From Pseudoflavonifractor intestinihominis (GTDB taxonomy: Bacteria; Bacillota; Clostridia; Oscillospirales; Oscillospiraceae): 64,000 bases of DNA. Position numbers and translations under genes: made by a program. The stretch lies in contig NZ_JBBMFK010000008.1 of assembly GCF_040096055.1 (NCBI RefSeq), positions 62,001-126,000 on the forward strand, read 5' to 3'. Position 1 is the stretch's first letter. The number at the start of each line of letters is the position of its first letter. Under the pieces are notes generated by a model. The model was not told the origin of the DNA. It saw only the letters and a program-made list of their open reading frames with translations, and made no database searches. Below are positions 44,872-54,598 of the stretch, in pieces.

Positions 44872-46236
44872 ATGGATACTGTCAAACTGGGAACCGGCAG
44901 CATCCGCAGCATCTTCTTCTCCCTGGCAGGCCCGTCCATCCTGGCCCAGATCGTGACCGTCATCTACAACATGGTGGACCGGATCTACATCGGCCAGCTC
45001 CCGGACAGCCGGAGCATGATGGCCGCCATCGGCATCACCGCCCCCATCTCCCTGATCGTCACCGCCTTCACCGCTCTGCTGGGCAACGGCGGCGCCCCCC
45101 TGTGCGCCATCTGCCTGGGCCGCGGCGAGACGGAAAAGGGCGAGCACATCATGTCCAACAGCTTCAGCGCCCTGATGGCTGTGGGCGCGGTGATCATGGC
45201 GGTGTGCCTGGCCTTCGGCCGGCCCCTGCTCTACGCCTTCGGCGCCCGGGATACCACCCTGGAGTACGCCCTCTCCTACCTGCGGATCTACATCTGCGGC
45301 ACCTTCTTCGTCCAGATCTCCGTAGGCATGAACGCCTATATCAACACCCAGGGCTTTGCCAAAATGGGCATGCTCACCGTGGCCACCGGTGCGCTGCTCA
45401 ACGTGGTGCTGGACCCCATTATGATCTACGGCCTGCATATGGACGTGGCGGGCGCCGCCCTGGCCACCGTCATCTCCCAGGGCGTGTCCGCCGTGATGGT
45501 CATGCGCTTTCTCCTGGTGGGCGGCAGCACCCTGCGGCTGCGCTGGTCCCTGATGAGGCCCGACTGGTCCATTCTGTGGCAGATCATGCTGCTGGGCGTG
45601 TCCCCCTTTATCATGAAGCTGACCGAAAGCCTGCTGTCCATCGCCTTCAACAACCAGCTCTACCGGTTCGGCGGGGACCTGGCTGTCAGCGTGATGACCA
45701 TTATGAACAGCGTCTGGCAGATGGCCCAGCTGATGACCCACGGCTTTACCGACGGCGCCCAGCCCATCCTGGGCTACAACTACGGCGCCGGCAAGCTGGA
45801 CCGGGTGCGCTCCGCCTTCCGTCTGGAGCTGCTCACCTGCTGGGGCTGGACGCTGCTGTGCGCCGTGGCCGTGCTGGCCTTCCCCTCCCTGTTCCTGCGG
45901 ATGTTCACCGCCGACCCGGAGACCCTGGCCGCCGGCCCCACCATGCTGCGGGTCTACTTCTTCGGCATGATCTGCTACGGGGCCTTCAACGCCTGCCAGC
46001 AGGCCTACATCGCCCTGGGCAACGCCAAAAGCTCCCTGTTCTTCGCCGTGTTCCGCAAGGTCATCCTCCTGATCCCCCTGATCTATCTCTTCCCCGTGCT
46101 CTTTCAGGGCGATCAGGTGCTGGCGGTACTGGCCGCCGAGCCGGTGGCTGATATCGTCTCCACCGCCATCGGCGGCGCCTGCTTCTTCTCTTTCTACCGC
46201 AAAAAGCTCAGCGCGCCCCTGTCCAGCCCTGCGTGA
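44872..46236 (+). CDS. MATE-family efflux transporter
   Basis: 454 residues with 12 membrane helices in two similar halves. The start IRSIFFSLAGPSILAQIVTV and the repeated ...NALLNVVLDP-type segment match the NorM/DinF-like MATE family, Na+- or H+-driven exporters of drugs or metabolites. It begins 3 bp after DUF4438 with no good ribosome site, so translation may be coupled. It ends at a strong bidirectional terminator. Possible job: exporting a product or toxic peptide derivative of the pathway; inference only. Confidence 0.9.
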   Translation: MDTVKLGTGSIRSIFFSLAGPSILAQIVTVIYNMVDRIYIGQLPDSRSMMAAIGITAPISLIVTAFTALLGNGGAPLCAICLGRGETEKGEHIMSNSFSALMAVGAVIMAVCLAFGRPLLYAFGARDTTLEYALSYLRIYICGTFFVQISVGMNAYINTQGFAKMGMLTVATGALLNVVLDPIMIYGLHMDVAGAALATVISQGVSAVMVMRFLLVGGSTLRLRWSLMRPDWSILWQIMLLGVSPFIMKLTESLLSIAFNNQLYRFGGDLAVSVMTIMNSVWQMAQLMTHGFTDGAQPILGYNYGAGKLDRVRSAFRLELLTCWGWTLLCAVAVLAFPSLFLRMFTADPETLAAGPTMLRVYFFGMICYGAFNACQQAYIALGNAKSSLFFAVFRKVILLIPLIYLFPVLFQGDQVLAVLAAEPVADIVSTAIGGACFFSFYRKKLSAPLSSPA

Positions 46237-46253
46237 CCGCCATACAACACACA

Positions 46254-46291
46254 AAAACACCCCTGAACACTTGCGTGTTCAGGGGTGTTTT
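46254..46291. terminator. Bidirectional terminator between MATE and RpiR genes
   Basis: AAAACACCCCTGAACAC and complement with a TTGC loop; A-run before and T-run after, serving both convergent genes. Confidence 0.9.
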
Positions 46292-46307
46292 GCATCCACG
46301 GCTTTAT

Positions 46308-47111
46308 TCACGTCTCGCTCTTCTGGCCGCTGCGCGCCTTCTCCTCCGCCAGGGCCAGGCTGTTGCCCAGAAAGACGATCAAAATCTCAATAAACACAAA
46401 GTTGATGGCCTGCTGGTCCAGAAAATACTCTGTGGTCACGGTCCGGGTGGAGGGGAGCACCACCTGGTAGGTGGCGTAGGGCGCCATCTGGCTGTCCCGG
46501 TGCATGGTGATCAGCACGGTGGTCACACCCTGCTGAAAGGAGGACTGAATGGCCTCCCGGATCACCGGCGTCTCGCCGCTGACCGAGAAGTAGATGTGCA
46601 CGTCCCCCTTCCTGCCCGCGGCCGACAGGTCCCGCACCAGCACGTCCTCGGTGACCGCCTCGGCGTCAAAGTTCAGGGTGTGGAAGTGGTGGCGCAGCTG
46701 CTGGGCGCTGTATCCATTCCGGTTCATGCCGAAAATCTTCACCCGCCGGGCCCGGATGATCTGCTCGGTGATCTCGCCCAGCTGGCTGTCATTGATACAC
46801 TCGGAGATCTTCCGTATGGTGGTCTCGTAGTAGGAGGCCACCAGTTGGACCCGGTTGGGGCTCTCGCTGTGGGTCACCAGGCCCGCATGGACAAACAGGG
46901 AGAAATCGTACCGGAACTCTGTGAACCCGGAATACCCCAGCTTCTGCGTAAACCGCAGCACCGCCGAACGGGACGCCTCACACAGCTGGGCCAGCTCGGC
47001 AATATTCACCCGGACCGTCTCCGACTGGTGGGTCAGGACATACTCGGATATTTTCCGCTCCGTGTTGGTCAGCCTGGAAGAATGGTACTCCAACCGCTCC
47101 AAAAAGTTCAC
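46308..47111 (-). CDS. RpiR-family transcriptional regulator (HTH + SIS)
   Basis: 267 residues. N-terminal RpiR helix-turn-helix (about 1-77) with TNTERKISEYVL and ASRSAVLRFTQKLGYSGF, then a SIS domain (about 115-245) with KIFGMNRNGYSAQQ and ISVSGETPVI, which in this family binds a phosphosugar. It converges on the opp-M42-DUF4438-MATE genes and may control them, or a sugar pathway elsewhere. The AT-rich DNA before oppB is a possible target. Start ATG at 47111, far from its promoter (leader ~130 nt). Confidence 0.88.
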   Translation of the reverse strand: MNFLERLEYHSSRLTNTERKISEYVLTHQSETVRVNIAELAQLCEASRSAVLRFTQKLGYSGFTEFRYDFSLFVHAGLVTHSESPNRVQLVASYYETTIRKISECINDSQLGEITEQIIRARRVKIFGMNRNGYSAQQLRHHFHTLNFDAEAVTEDVLVRDLSAAGRKGDVHIYFSVSGETPVIREAIQSSFQQGVTTVLITMHRDSQMAPYATYQVVLPSTRTVTTEYFLDQQAINFVFIEILIVFLGNSLALAEEKARSGQKSET

Positions 47112-47239
47112 TGTTTTGCTCCCCCATCCCCATTGACCGGACGGTCTCCGCCCGCCGCGCCGGTATTCTTTCCGGTGCGGAAGCGCCGCCCGGCAGCGTT
47201 TTTTTCGCTTCCGGAGATATTTTCAACGCGCTGTTCTAT

Positions 47240-47277
47240 ATTGGTTTTATTATACCAATTGCCGCCGCTGTTTGCAA
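47240..47277 (-). promoter_or_regulatory. RpiR promoter with overlapping inverted repeat
   Basis: Minus strand: TTGCAA (47277-47272), 17 bp, TATAAT (47254-47249). The inverted repeat ATTGGT-N8-ACCAAT (47240-47259) covers the -10 box, suggesting autoregulation. Confidence 0.6.
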
Positions 47278-47366
47278 CTGAGGCTCTGCCCTGTTTTCCC
47301 GCCGCCCCGTCCGGGCAGGCAGGAGGGAACTGAAAGACGTCTGCATCCCAATACCCATTTTTAAAA

Positions 47367-47398
47367 ACCGCCCCCGCGCCGTTGGGCGCGGGGGCGGT
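47367..47398 (-). terminator. Terminator of GH3 module 3
   Basis: ACCGCCCCCGCGCC and complement around GTTG, with TTTTTA following on the minus strand. Confidence 0.88.
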
Positions 47399-47416
47399 GG
47401 CGGGAATGGGAAAAAA

Positions 47417-50326
47417 TTACTGCTTGCCGGTCTGAGCGGCGGTATTCTTGCGGCAGCGGCGGACGATGCACACCACGCCCACCAGGATCAGGGCGGCCAC
47501 CACGCAGTCGAAGGCGATGAGCCAGGTCTGCCACAGAGGCAGGACGCTGACGATGCGGGTGTTCTCGTCCACGCCGTTCATGGCGGCGCTGTTGACGCCG
47601 GTGTAGAGGATGTTGTGGCAGGCCTCACGGACGGCGGTCATGACATGGGCGTTGTTCTTGTAGGGGCTGATGTTCTCGTTGGCGGCAGAGGTGGAGAGCA
47701 TCATGTCGTTGCCCGCCAGCACGGCCTGGAGGGCGGACTGGTAGACGGGGGTGCCCACGTAGTCGGTGACGATGTGGCCGGTGAAGCCCCACTCGTCCCG
47801 GAGCACGTTGTTGTTCAGGGCGGAGCAGCCGGCGGCCCAGGTGGCGCCGATGCGGTTGTGGGAGGTCATGACCGCCTTGGCGCCGCCGGAGCGGACGGAG
47901 TTCTCAAAGGGGGTCAGGTAGATCTCGCGGATGGCCTGCTCGTTGGAGAAGGTGGCCACGCCCTTGCGGTTGGTCTCCTGGTCGTTGAGGGCGAAGTGCT
48001 TGATGTAGCAGAAGATGCCCTTGCTCTGGACGCCCTGAACCTCGGCGGCACCCATCTGGCCGGCCAGGAAGCCGTCCTCGGAGAAGTACTCGAAGTTGCG
48101 GCCGGTGTAGGGGGTGCGGTGGGTGTTCATGGCGGGGGCGTACCAGCCGGTGACGCCGCTGTGGAGGCCGTCCTCGCCGATGAGGACGCCCAGCTCATTG
48201 ATGAGGGACACGTTCCAGGTGGCGGCCATGACCACCTCGGCGGGGTAGGCCATGCACTTGGTGCCGCCGCCCACCAGAGTGGCGGAGATGCCGGCAGGGC
48301 CGTCCTGGTCGGTGGTGCCCAGGTAGGAGATGGAGTTGACCTGGGTGGTGCGGTAGCCGCCCAGGCTCACCAGGGTGATCATCTCATCCGCGGTCATCTG
48401 GTCCAGCAGGTCGTCCCACATGGGGTCGTCGTGGTCCTTGCCGATGAGCATGGCGGCGGTGAGGCCGTTGTCCGCGCCCATGGTGGGCATGGTGTAGCCC
48501 TCCTCGCTGGTGTCGGGACCGGCGGCCAGATCGGCCTTCAGCTCCTCGGTGGCGGTGAGCTCCAGGGTCTGGGGGAAGGTGCCCTCCCAGTCGCTGCGGG
48601 TCAGGTAGGTGATGTCGGGGTAGTAGTGCTGGATGTCGGCGCTGTCAAACTGGTTGGTGATGGCCACGCCGGTGTCGCTGACGGAGTAGGTGGTGGTGTC
48701 CAGGGTGCTCTGGGTCCACTTGGCGGCCTTGTCGGCGTCGCCGTTGGCGGTCATGCCGTCGGCAGTGGTGTAGCCCTTGGCGGCCAGGATGTTGTTCAGG
48801 GCCTCGTGGGCGTTGTCGCCCTCGGCGAAGTAGTAGTCGCCGGTGTCCAGGATATAGGTCTTGGCGCCGTCGGCGTCGTAGGTGCGCAGCTCCTCCTTGT
48901 CCACCTCAACGGTGACGGTCTCGGTCTCGCCGGGGGCCAGCTCGCCGGTCTTGGCAAAGCCGCACAGCTCCACGGAGGCCTTCTCAATGCCGTTGGCCTT
49001 GTCGTAGTCGGTGTAGGGGGACTGGAAGTAGATCTGGACCACGTCCTTGCCGGCCACAGAGCCGGTGTTGGTCACATCCACGGTGACGGTAAAGGTGTCG
49101 CCGTTGGGGGTGAAGGTGAAGTTGCTGTGCTCAAAGGTGGTGTAGCTCATGCCGTAGCCGAAGGGGAACTGGACGGTGGAGGCGTAGTCGTAGTCGCCGG
49201 CGTTGCCGGTGCCCATGACGGCGTCCTCATACCGGGTCTCGTAGTACCGGTAGCCCACGTAGATGCCCTCCTGGTACACCACGTAGTTCTTGCCGGTGTA
49301 CTGGGTCATGACGCCGAAGTAGCTCTCGGACAGGTTGTCCAGCTCGGAGCCGTTGGTGTACTCCAGGCCGCCGAAGTTCTGCATGGCGGGGGAGCTTAGG
49401 GAGTCGTAGGCGTAGGTGTCCACCAGGTGGCCGGAGGGGTTGATGTCGCCCTTGACGGCGGCGGCCACGGCGCTCAGGCCGTTCTGGCCGGCGGCGCCCA
49501 TCCAGATGCAGGCGTCAATGCCGTACTCGGCCTGGTCCAGGAAGCCCAGCTCCATGGCGTTGCAGGAGTTGATGAGCACCACGATCTTGCCGAATCCGGC
49601 GCCGGCCACCATCTCCAGCATCTCCTTCTCCTGGGTGGTCAGCTCCAGATAGGTGCCGCCGCCCTCGCTCTCGTCCAGCTGGCGGGACAGATCGTCGCCC
49701 TCACCGCCGGAGCGGGCGATGACCACGATGGCCGCGTCGCTGTACTGGGCGAAGGAGTCCTTCACCTCCTGGGTATACTCGCTGACGGGGCACTCGTTGA
49801 TGGCGAAGTTGTTCTGGCTGGCAAAAATGCTGGGGTTGGAGCGGGAGTAGGTCTCGTGGTTGCCCTTGTAGAAGTCCCACAGGGTGCCGTTGACCTCATA
49901 GCCCACGTCCTCAAAGACGGTCTTCAGATCCTTGGCGGTGGAGGTGTCCACGCTGCCGGAGCCGGTGCCGCCGTAGATCAGGTCCACGGAGGACTCGGAG
50001 AAGAGGCTGACCTTCATCCCCTCGCCCAGGGGCAGGGCGTCATCCTCGTTCTTCAGCAGTACCAGGCCCTCGCCCTCCACGGTCTCGCACATCTCCAGGC
50101 CGGCCTGGTACAGGTCCTCGTCGGAGGCATAGTCGCTCTCGTAGTAGATGGCGGAGTCGTTGCCGTTTTCCACCTTGCTGGTGGTGTGGCCGAAGTAGGT
50201 GGTGATGATGGTGGCGTAGTTGAGGGCCACGGCGTTGGCGATGATCAGCGCCACAAGGACAATGGCCAGCACAGCGCCCCACAGTCCGGCAAAGAGCTTG
50301 TTGCTCCACTTCTTTCGCTTTTGCAT
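47417..50326 (-). CDS. Membrane-anchored GH3 with reversed domain order (module 3)
   Basis: 969 residues from the ATG at 50326 (MQKRKKW; AAGGAGG upstream). N-terminal helix (about 10-35); the usually C-terminal GH3 domain first (about 70-390; EGLVLLKNEDDALPL), fibronectin-III-like part (about 390-520), and the catalytic TIM-barrel last (about 600-890) with CYIKHFALNDQETNRKG and the likely nucleophile D855 in GHIVTD. A second helix (about 930-955) and a basic tail follow. It is the only gene after the RR3/HK3 pair in this module; no small membrane partner or accessory protein is next to it. Its promoter has a clear LytTR-type repeat pair. Confidence 0.9.
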   Translation of the reverse strand: MQKRKKWSNKLFAGLWGAVLAIVLVALIIANAVALNYATIITTYFGHTTSKVENGNDSAIYYESDYASDEDLYQAGLEMCETVEGEGLVLLKNEDDALPLGEGMKVSLFSESSVDLIYGGTGSGSVDTSTAKDLKTVFEDVGYEVNGTLWDFYKGNHETYSRSNPSIFASQNNFAINECPVSEYTQEVKDSFAQYSDAAIVVIARSGGEGDDLSRQLDESEGGGTYLELTTQEKEMLEMVAGAGFGKIVVLINSCNAMELGFLDQAEYGIDACIWMGAAGQNGLSAVAAAVKGDINPSGHLVDTYAYDSLSSPAMQNFGGLEYTNGSELDNLSESYFGVMTQYTGKNYVVYQEGIYVGYRYYETRYEDAVMGTGNAGDYDYASTVQFPFGYGMSYTTFEHSNFTFTPNGDTFTVTVDVTNTGSVAGKDVVQIYFQSPYTDYDKANGIEKASVELCGFAKTGELAPGETETVTVEVDKEELRTYDADGAKTYILDTGDYYFAEGDNAHEALNNILAAKGYTTADGMTANGDADKAAKWTQSTLDTTTYSVSDTGVAITNQFDSADIQHYYPDITYLTRSDWEGTFPQTLELTATEELKADLAAGPDTSEEGYTMPTMGADNGLTAAMLIGKDHDDPMWDDLLDQMTADEMITLVSLGGYRTTQVNSISYLGTTDQDGPAGISATLVGGGTKCMAYPAEVVMAATWNVSLINELGVLIGEDGLHSGVTGWYAPAMNTHRTPYTGRNFEYFSEDGFLAGQMGAAEVQGVQSKGIFCYIKHFALNDQETNRKGVATFSNEQAIREIYLTPFENSVRSGGAKAVMTSHNRIGATWAAGCSALNNNVLRDEWGFTGHIVTDYVGTPVYQSALQAVLAGNDMMLSTSAANENISPYKNNAHVMTAVREACHNILYTGVNSAAMNGVDENTRIVSVLPLWQTWLIAFDCVVAALILVGVVCIVRRCRKNTAAQTGKQ

Positions 50327-50412
50327 TGTATTCCATTCCTCCTTGAAGGGAAACACAGGGGCGGGGCGCGCTTTCCTCGCTCCTCATGTTTTTTCACTTT
50401 GTGCCCGGACAC

Positions 50413-50455
50413 AGCTGATATTGCACAGTATATCAGCTCTTTTCAGAACGTCCAG
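50413..50455 (-). promoter_or_regulatory. Promoter of GH3 module 3 with inverted repeat
   Basis: Minus strand: extended -10 TGATATACT (TATACT at 50432-50427) with a poor -35 (CTGGAC, 50455-50450) at 17 bp. A perfect inverted repeat AGCTGATAT-N8-ATATCAGCT (50413-50438) covers the -10, so a second regulator may act here as well. Confidence 0.6.
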
Positions 50456-50463
50456 AGGTCCGG

Positions 50464-50494
50464 CCCCAACTGTCGCTTTTTCTGCCCCAACTGC
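50464..50494 (-). promoter_or_regulatory. Candidate LytTR operator (module 3)
   Basis: Minus strand: GCAGTTGGGG and ACAGTTGGGG, identical over nine bases, start 21 bp apart (9-bp units, 12-bp spacer). Each 9-mer differs from the AgrA repeat ACAGTTAAG by two or three bases. The pair ends 8 bp upstream of the weak -35, the arrangement expected for activation by RR3. Confidence 0.68.
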
Positions 50495-50499
50495 AAAAA

Positions 50500-50525
50500 G
50501 CCCCCTCCCGGCAGGGGGAGGGGGC
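50500..50525 (-). terminator. Terminator of the HK3 gene
   Basis: GCCCCCTCCC and complement with a 6-nt loop, then five T on the minus strand; the operator of the GH3 promoter begins right after. Confidence 0.82.
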
Positions 50526-50531
50526 GCAGGT

Positions 50532-51802
<1,271 letters not shown>

Positions 51803-51806
<4 letters not shown>

Positions 51807-52513
51807 ATGCCCCCACCTCCCAGATAGTCGGTCAGGGCCTGGAGAAACTCCTTTTTCCTGGGGCGGCTGATGAGCAGCTGTTCCCCGCCCACGTCCACCG
51901 TGTTCTGCCGCACCTCCCGGACGTGGCGCAGGTTGACCAGGTAGCACTTGTTGCAGCGGACAAAGTGCCGTCCCTCCAGCTGGACCTCCATATCCCGCAG
52001 GGTGCCGGGCACGGACAGCACGCCGTCCCCGGTGTGGAGGTAGAGCTTGTGGGACACCACCTCCACATACCGGATCTCGTCGGCATTCATCCGCCGCAGG
52101 CCCCCCGCCATGTGGATCACCACGTCCGCTCCCTCCCGGCGGCGGATCATGGCCAGGGCCTTCTTCATCTTGAAGGCAAAGGCCGCGTAGCTCACCGGCT
52201 TGAGTACGTAGTCCAGGGCGTCCACCTGATACCCCTTGATGGCGTACTGGGCCATATTGGTGATGAAGATGATGACCACCTCCGGGTCGGCGGCGCGGAT
52301 CTTCTCCGCCGCCGACATGCCGTCCAGGTTGGGCATCTCGATGTCCAGCAGCAGCAGGTCGTACACCGGGCGGTAGCCTTCGGTCAGGGCCAGCCCGTCG
52401 GAAAAGGCGGTCACCTCTGCCTCCAGGCCGTTTTCCCTCCGGTACCGCTCCAGATACTCCTCCAGCGTGGCCCGGTAGGCGGGGTCGTCCTCCGCGATGG
52501 CGATGCGTACCAT
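51803..52513 (-). CDS. LytTR response regulator (AgrA-like), RR3
   Basis: 236 residues. Receiver domain (about 1-122) with LLLLDIEMP as acceptor site, FITNMAQYA and YVLKP; LytTR DNA-binding domain (about 135-230) with RYVEVVSHKLYLHTG and HFVRCNKCYLVNL. Translationally coupled to HK3 by a 4-bp overlap. Likely binds the CAGTTGGGG repeats before the GH3 gene. A plausible promoter lies at about 52574-52602 on the minus strand (TGGAAA, 17 bp, TAAGAT). The ATG at 52513 has GGGAGGGAT. Confidence 0.9.
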
Positions 52514-52677
52514 GATATCCCTCCCGCTCTGCCCCGCTCACAGGGAACAGAACCAATTTTTTGGAGATATCTTACCATACCCGGTATCTTTTTTCCACCA
52601 TTCTCTTCTCGGTCCGCTTTCCCAGCCCGCCGCCTTTGGGCCCCAGAGGCGGCGGGCCCCAGGGGCTTGAAGCTGTT

Positions 52678-52932
52678 TGGGACCGTGACAGTCTGGACTG
52701 GAAGGACCTGCCCGCTTCGGAGATCGTCCAGCGGGTCACCAGCAAGGTACAGCCCGGGTCCATCGTGCTCTTCCACAACGCCGCCCTCCACACCCCCGAG
52801 GCCCTGCCCACCATTCTGGAGACCCTGCTCCAGGAGGGCTACACCTTTGTGCCCATCTCCCAGCTCATCCTCCCCGGCACCTGCGGCACGGACTACACCA
52901 TCGACCACACAGGCAGGCAGTGTCCCGCCTGA
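52678..52932 (+). pseudogene. Polysaccharide deacetylase, C-terminal fragment
   Basis: 84 residues from WDRDSLDWKDLPASEIVQRV to the natural end match the C-terminal third of a NodB deacetylase: motif 4 (DSLDW) and motif 5 (IVLFHN), then TILETLLQEGYTFVPISQL. The N-terminal two thirds are absent here. The middle piece lies at 14951-15292 on the same strand and ends at exactly the point where this one begins (both share TGGGAC). No start or ribosome site belongs to it; the short open frame before it comes from unrelated DNA that carries a 10-bp inverted repeat (52626-52656). Confidence 0.85.
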
Positions 52933-52974
52933 GCCCCGCCGGAACACGCGGCTCTGCCGGAGGCGGACAGAATT

Positions 52975-53011
52975 ACGACGCGGGGCGGCCCAATGGACCG
53001 CCCCGCGTCGT
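52975..53011. terminator. Terminator after the DUF624 gene
   Basis: ACGACGCGGGGCGG and complement around a 9-nt loop, between the convergent deacetylase relic and the DUF624 gene. Confidence 0.7.
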
Positions 53012-53068
53012 GCTCTCCCAATCATACAGGACTGGATGTCATATTTATTTGTCCGGCAGCGCCGGGCG

Positions 53069-53728
53069 TCAATTCCGGACAGCCGGAACCGGATCGCGCT
53101 CCTTCTGCCCCAGTTCCTTCCGGAACACGGACTCCAGCACCTTGGAGCAGAGGAACGCCGTACCGGACGCCCCCAGCATCACCCAAAACAGCACCAGCCA
53201 GCCCCGCAGAGGGGCGGCGTAGGCGGCCAGCAGCACCTGTGCGGCCACGATGGCCACCATAAGCAGGGATGCGGGCAGGTGGCGCAGGGCCAGGGTCTGG
53301 GCCGCCGCAATGGTCCCCCGCACCGAGTTGATAAACCGGGCCTGGAGGGGGAACAGGTAGAGCAGGCCCAACAGCAGGATGAGGAACAGTCCGGCCTCCA
53401 CGATGGCCAGCCCCTTGAGAACAGGGACCGCCCCGTGGCTCATGGCATAGGCGCCCGCCAGCAGCCAGCCGCCCACCAGGGCGTACAGCACCCACAGCAG
53501 GGTGGCGCGCTTGAAGTTGCCGGCAAAGGCCTGAAAAAAGCTCCTGATGTTGTGGCTGTCCTCGTCCCGGGCCATGCGCAGGGTGACCGTGTACAGGGCC
53601 GTGGTGGACGCGCCGATGGTGACGATGGGCAGGCTCAGCAGCAGCCAGAGCCAGTTGAGGACCACCAGGTCGAACACCCGGCTCATGGTGCTGAAAAACG
53701 GCCCGTCATACCGGAAAAATCCTTTCAT
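53069..53728 (-). CDS. DUF624 membrane protein (YesL-like)
   Basis: 219 residues with five to six membrane helices. The start FFRYDGPFFSTMSRVFDLVV and SLPIVTIGASTTALY match DUF624/YesL, a family of unknown function that regularly travels with YesMN two-component systems and carbohydrate ABC permeases. It is the last gene of that set here, 33 bp after the second permease. A role in assembly or control of the transporter is presumed from context only. Confidence 0.88.
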   Translation of the reverse strand: MKGFFRYDGPFFSTMSRVFDLVVLNWLWLLLSLPIVTIGASTTALYTVTLRMARDEDSHNIRSFFQAFAGNFKRATLLWVLYALVGGWLLAGAYAMSHGAVPVLKGLAIVEAGLFLILLLGLLYLFPLQARFINSVRGTIAAAQTLALRHLPASLLMVAIVAAQVLLAAYAAPLRGWLVLFWVMLGASGTAFLCSKVLESVFRKELGQKERDPVPAVRN

Positions 53729-53761
53729 ATCCGCAGGGTTCCTTTCTCCCGTGTGCCGGAG

Positions 53762-54598
53762 TCAGCCCTTCACCGCGCCCATGGCCACGCCCTTGGTGAT
53801 GTGCTTGTTCAGGCAGATGTAGATGATGATGGCGGGCAGGGCGGACAAGGTCATGACCGCGAACTGGATGGCGTAGTCGGAGGAATACTGTCCGGTAAAC
53901 TCCAGGATGGCAAAGGGCAGGGTCTTCCAGGTGGGGCTGCTGAGGAAGGTCATGGCCATGATGAACTCGTTCCAGTTGTTCAGGTAGGTCATGATGGCCA
54001 CCGTGGCGATGGACGCCTTCATCATGGGCAGCACGATCACCAGCAGGGTGCGGTAGATGCCGCAGCCGTCCATGATGGCCGCCTCCTCCAGTTCTCTGGG
54101 CACCGAGTCCATGTAGCTGGAGGTGAGGAAGAAGCCCTGGGGCAGGGAGAAGGCCACATAGGGGATGAGCAGGGCAAACAGCGTGTCCAGGATGCCCACC
54201 CGGTCAAAGATCATGTAGTTGGGCAGCAGCGTGGCGTGGATGGGGATCATCAGGCCCATCATGAGCAGGATGGACGTGGGCCCCCGCAGCTTCCAGTGCA
54301 TGCGGGTGCAGGCGAAGGAGGCCATGATGGCGATGATGATGACCAGAATGACCGCCAGGGCGTTGGCCAGGATGCTGTTGAAGAGATAGTGGAGGAAGTT
54401 GCTCTCGGTGAGGGCGGTGACGTAGTTGCCCCACTGGAACTCCTCCGGCCAGACCAGGATGCCGCTGGTAAAGAGCTGGTCGCTCTTGCACAGAGAGAAG
54501 TCCACCAGCCAGATCAGGGGGAAGAGCTGGATGACCGCCAGGAGGATCAGCGCTATGGCGCCGATGACGCGACTAATGCTCCAGCGCTGCTTTCGCAT
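53762..54598 (-). CDS. Carbohydrate ABC transporter permease (MalG/YesQ type)
   Basis: 278 residues with six membrane helices and the EAA loop VPRELEEAAIMDGCGIYRTL typical of sugar permeases of the CUT1 group. It starts inside the end of the MalF-type gene (26-bp overlap), so the two are made together as a heterodimer. No ATPase is present, as is normal for CUT1 systems that share one ATPase. The binding protein is missing or broken (see 58287-58469). Confidence 0.92.
   Translation of the reverse strand: MRKQRWSISRVIGAIALILLAVIQLFPLIWLVDFSLCKSDQLFTSGILVWPEEFQWGNYVTALTESNFLHYLFNSILANALAVILVIIIAIMASFACTRMHWKLRGPTSILLMMGLMIPIHATLLPNYMIFDRVGILDTLFALLIPYVAFSLPQGFFLTSSYMDSVPRELEEAAIMDGCGIYRTLLVIVLPMMKASIATVAIMTYLNNWNEFIMAMTFLSSPTWKTLPFAILEFTGQYSSDYAIQFAVMTLSALPAIIIYICLNKHITKGVAMGAVKG

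Noticed and set aside
43951..46260. Minus-strand open frame of 769 codons opposite DUF4438 and MATE
   Set aside because: Antisense shadow across two well-supported genes.
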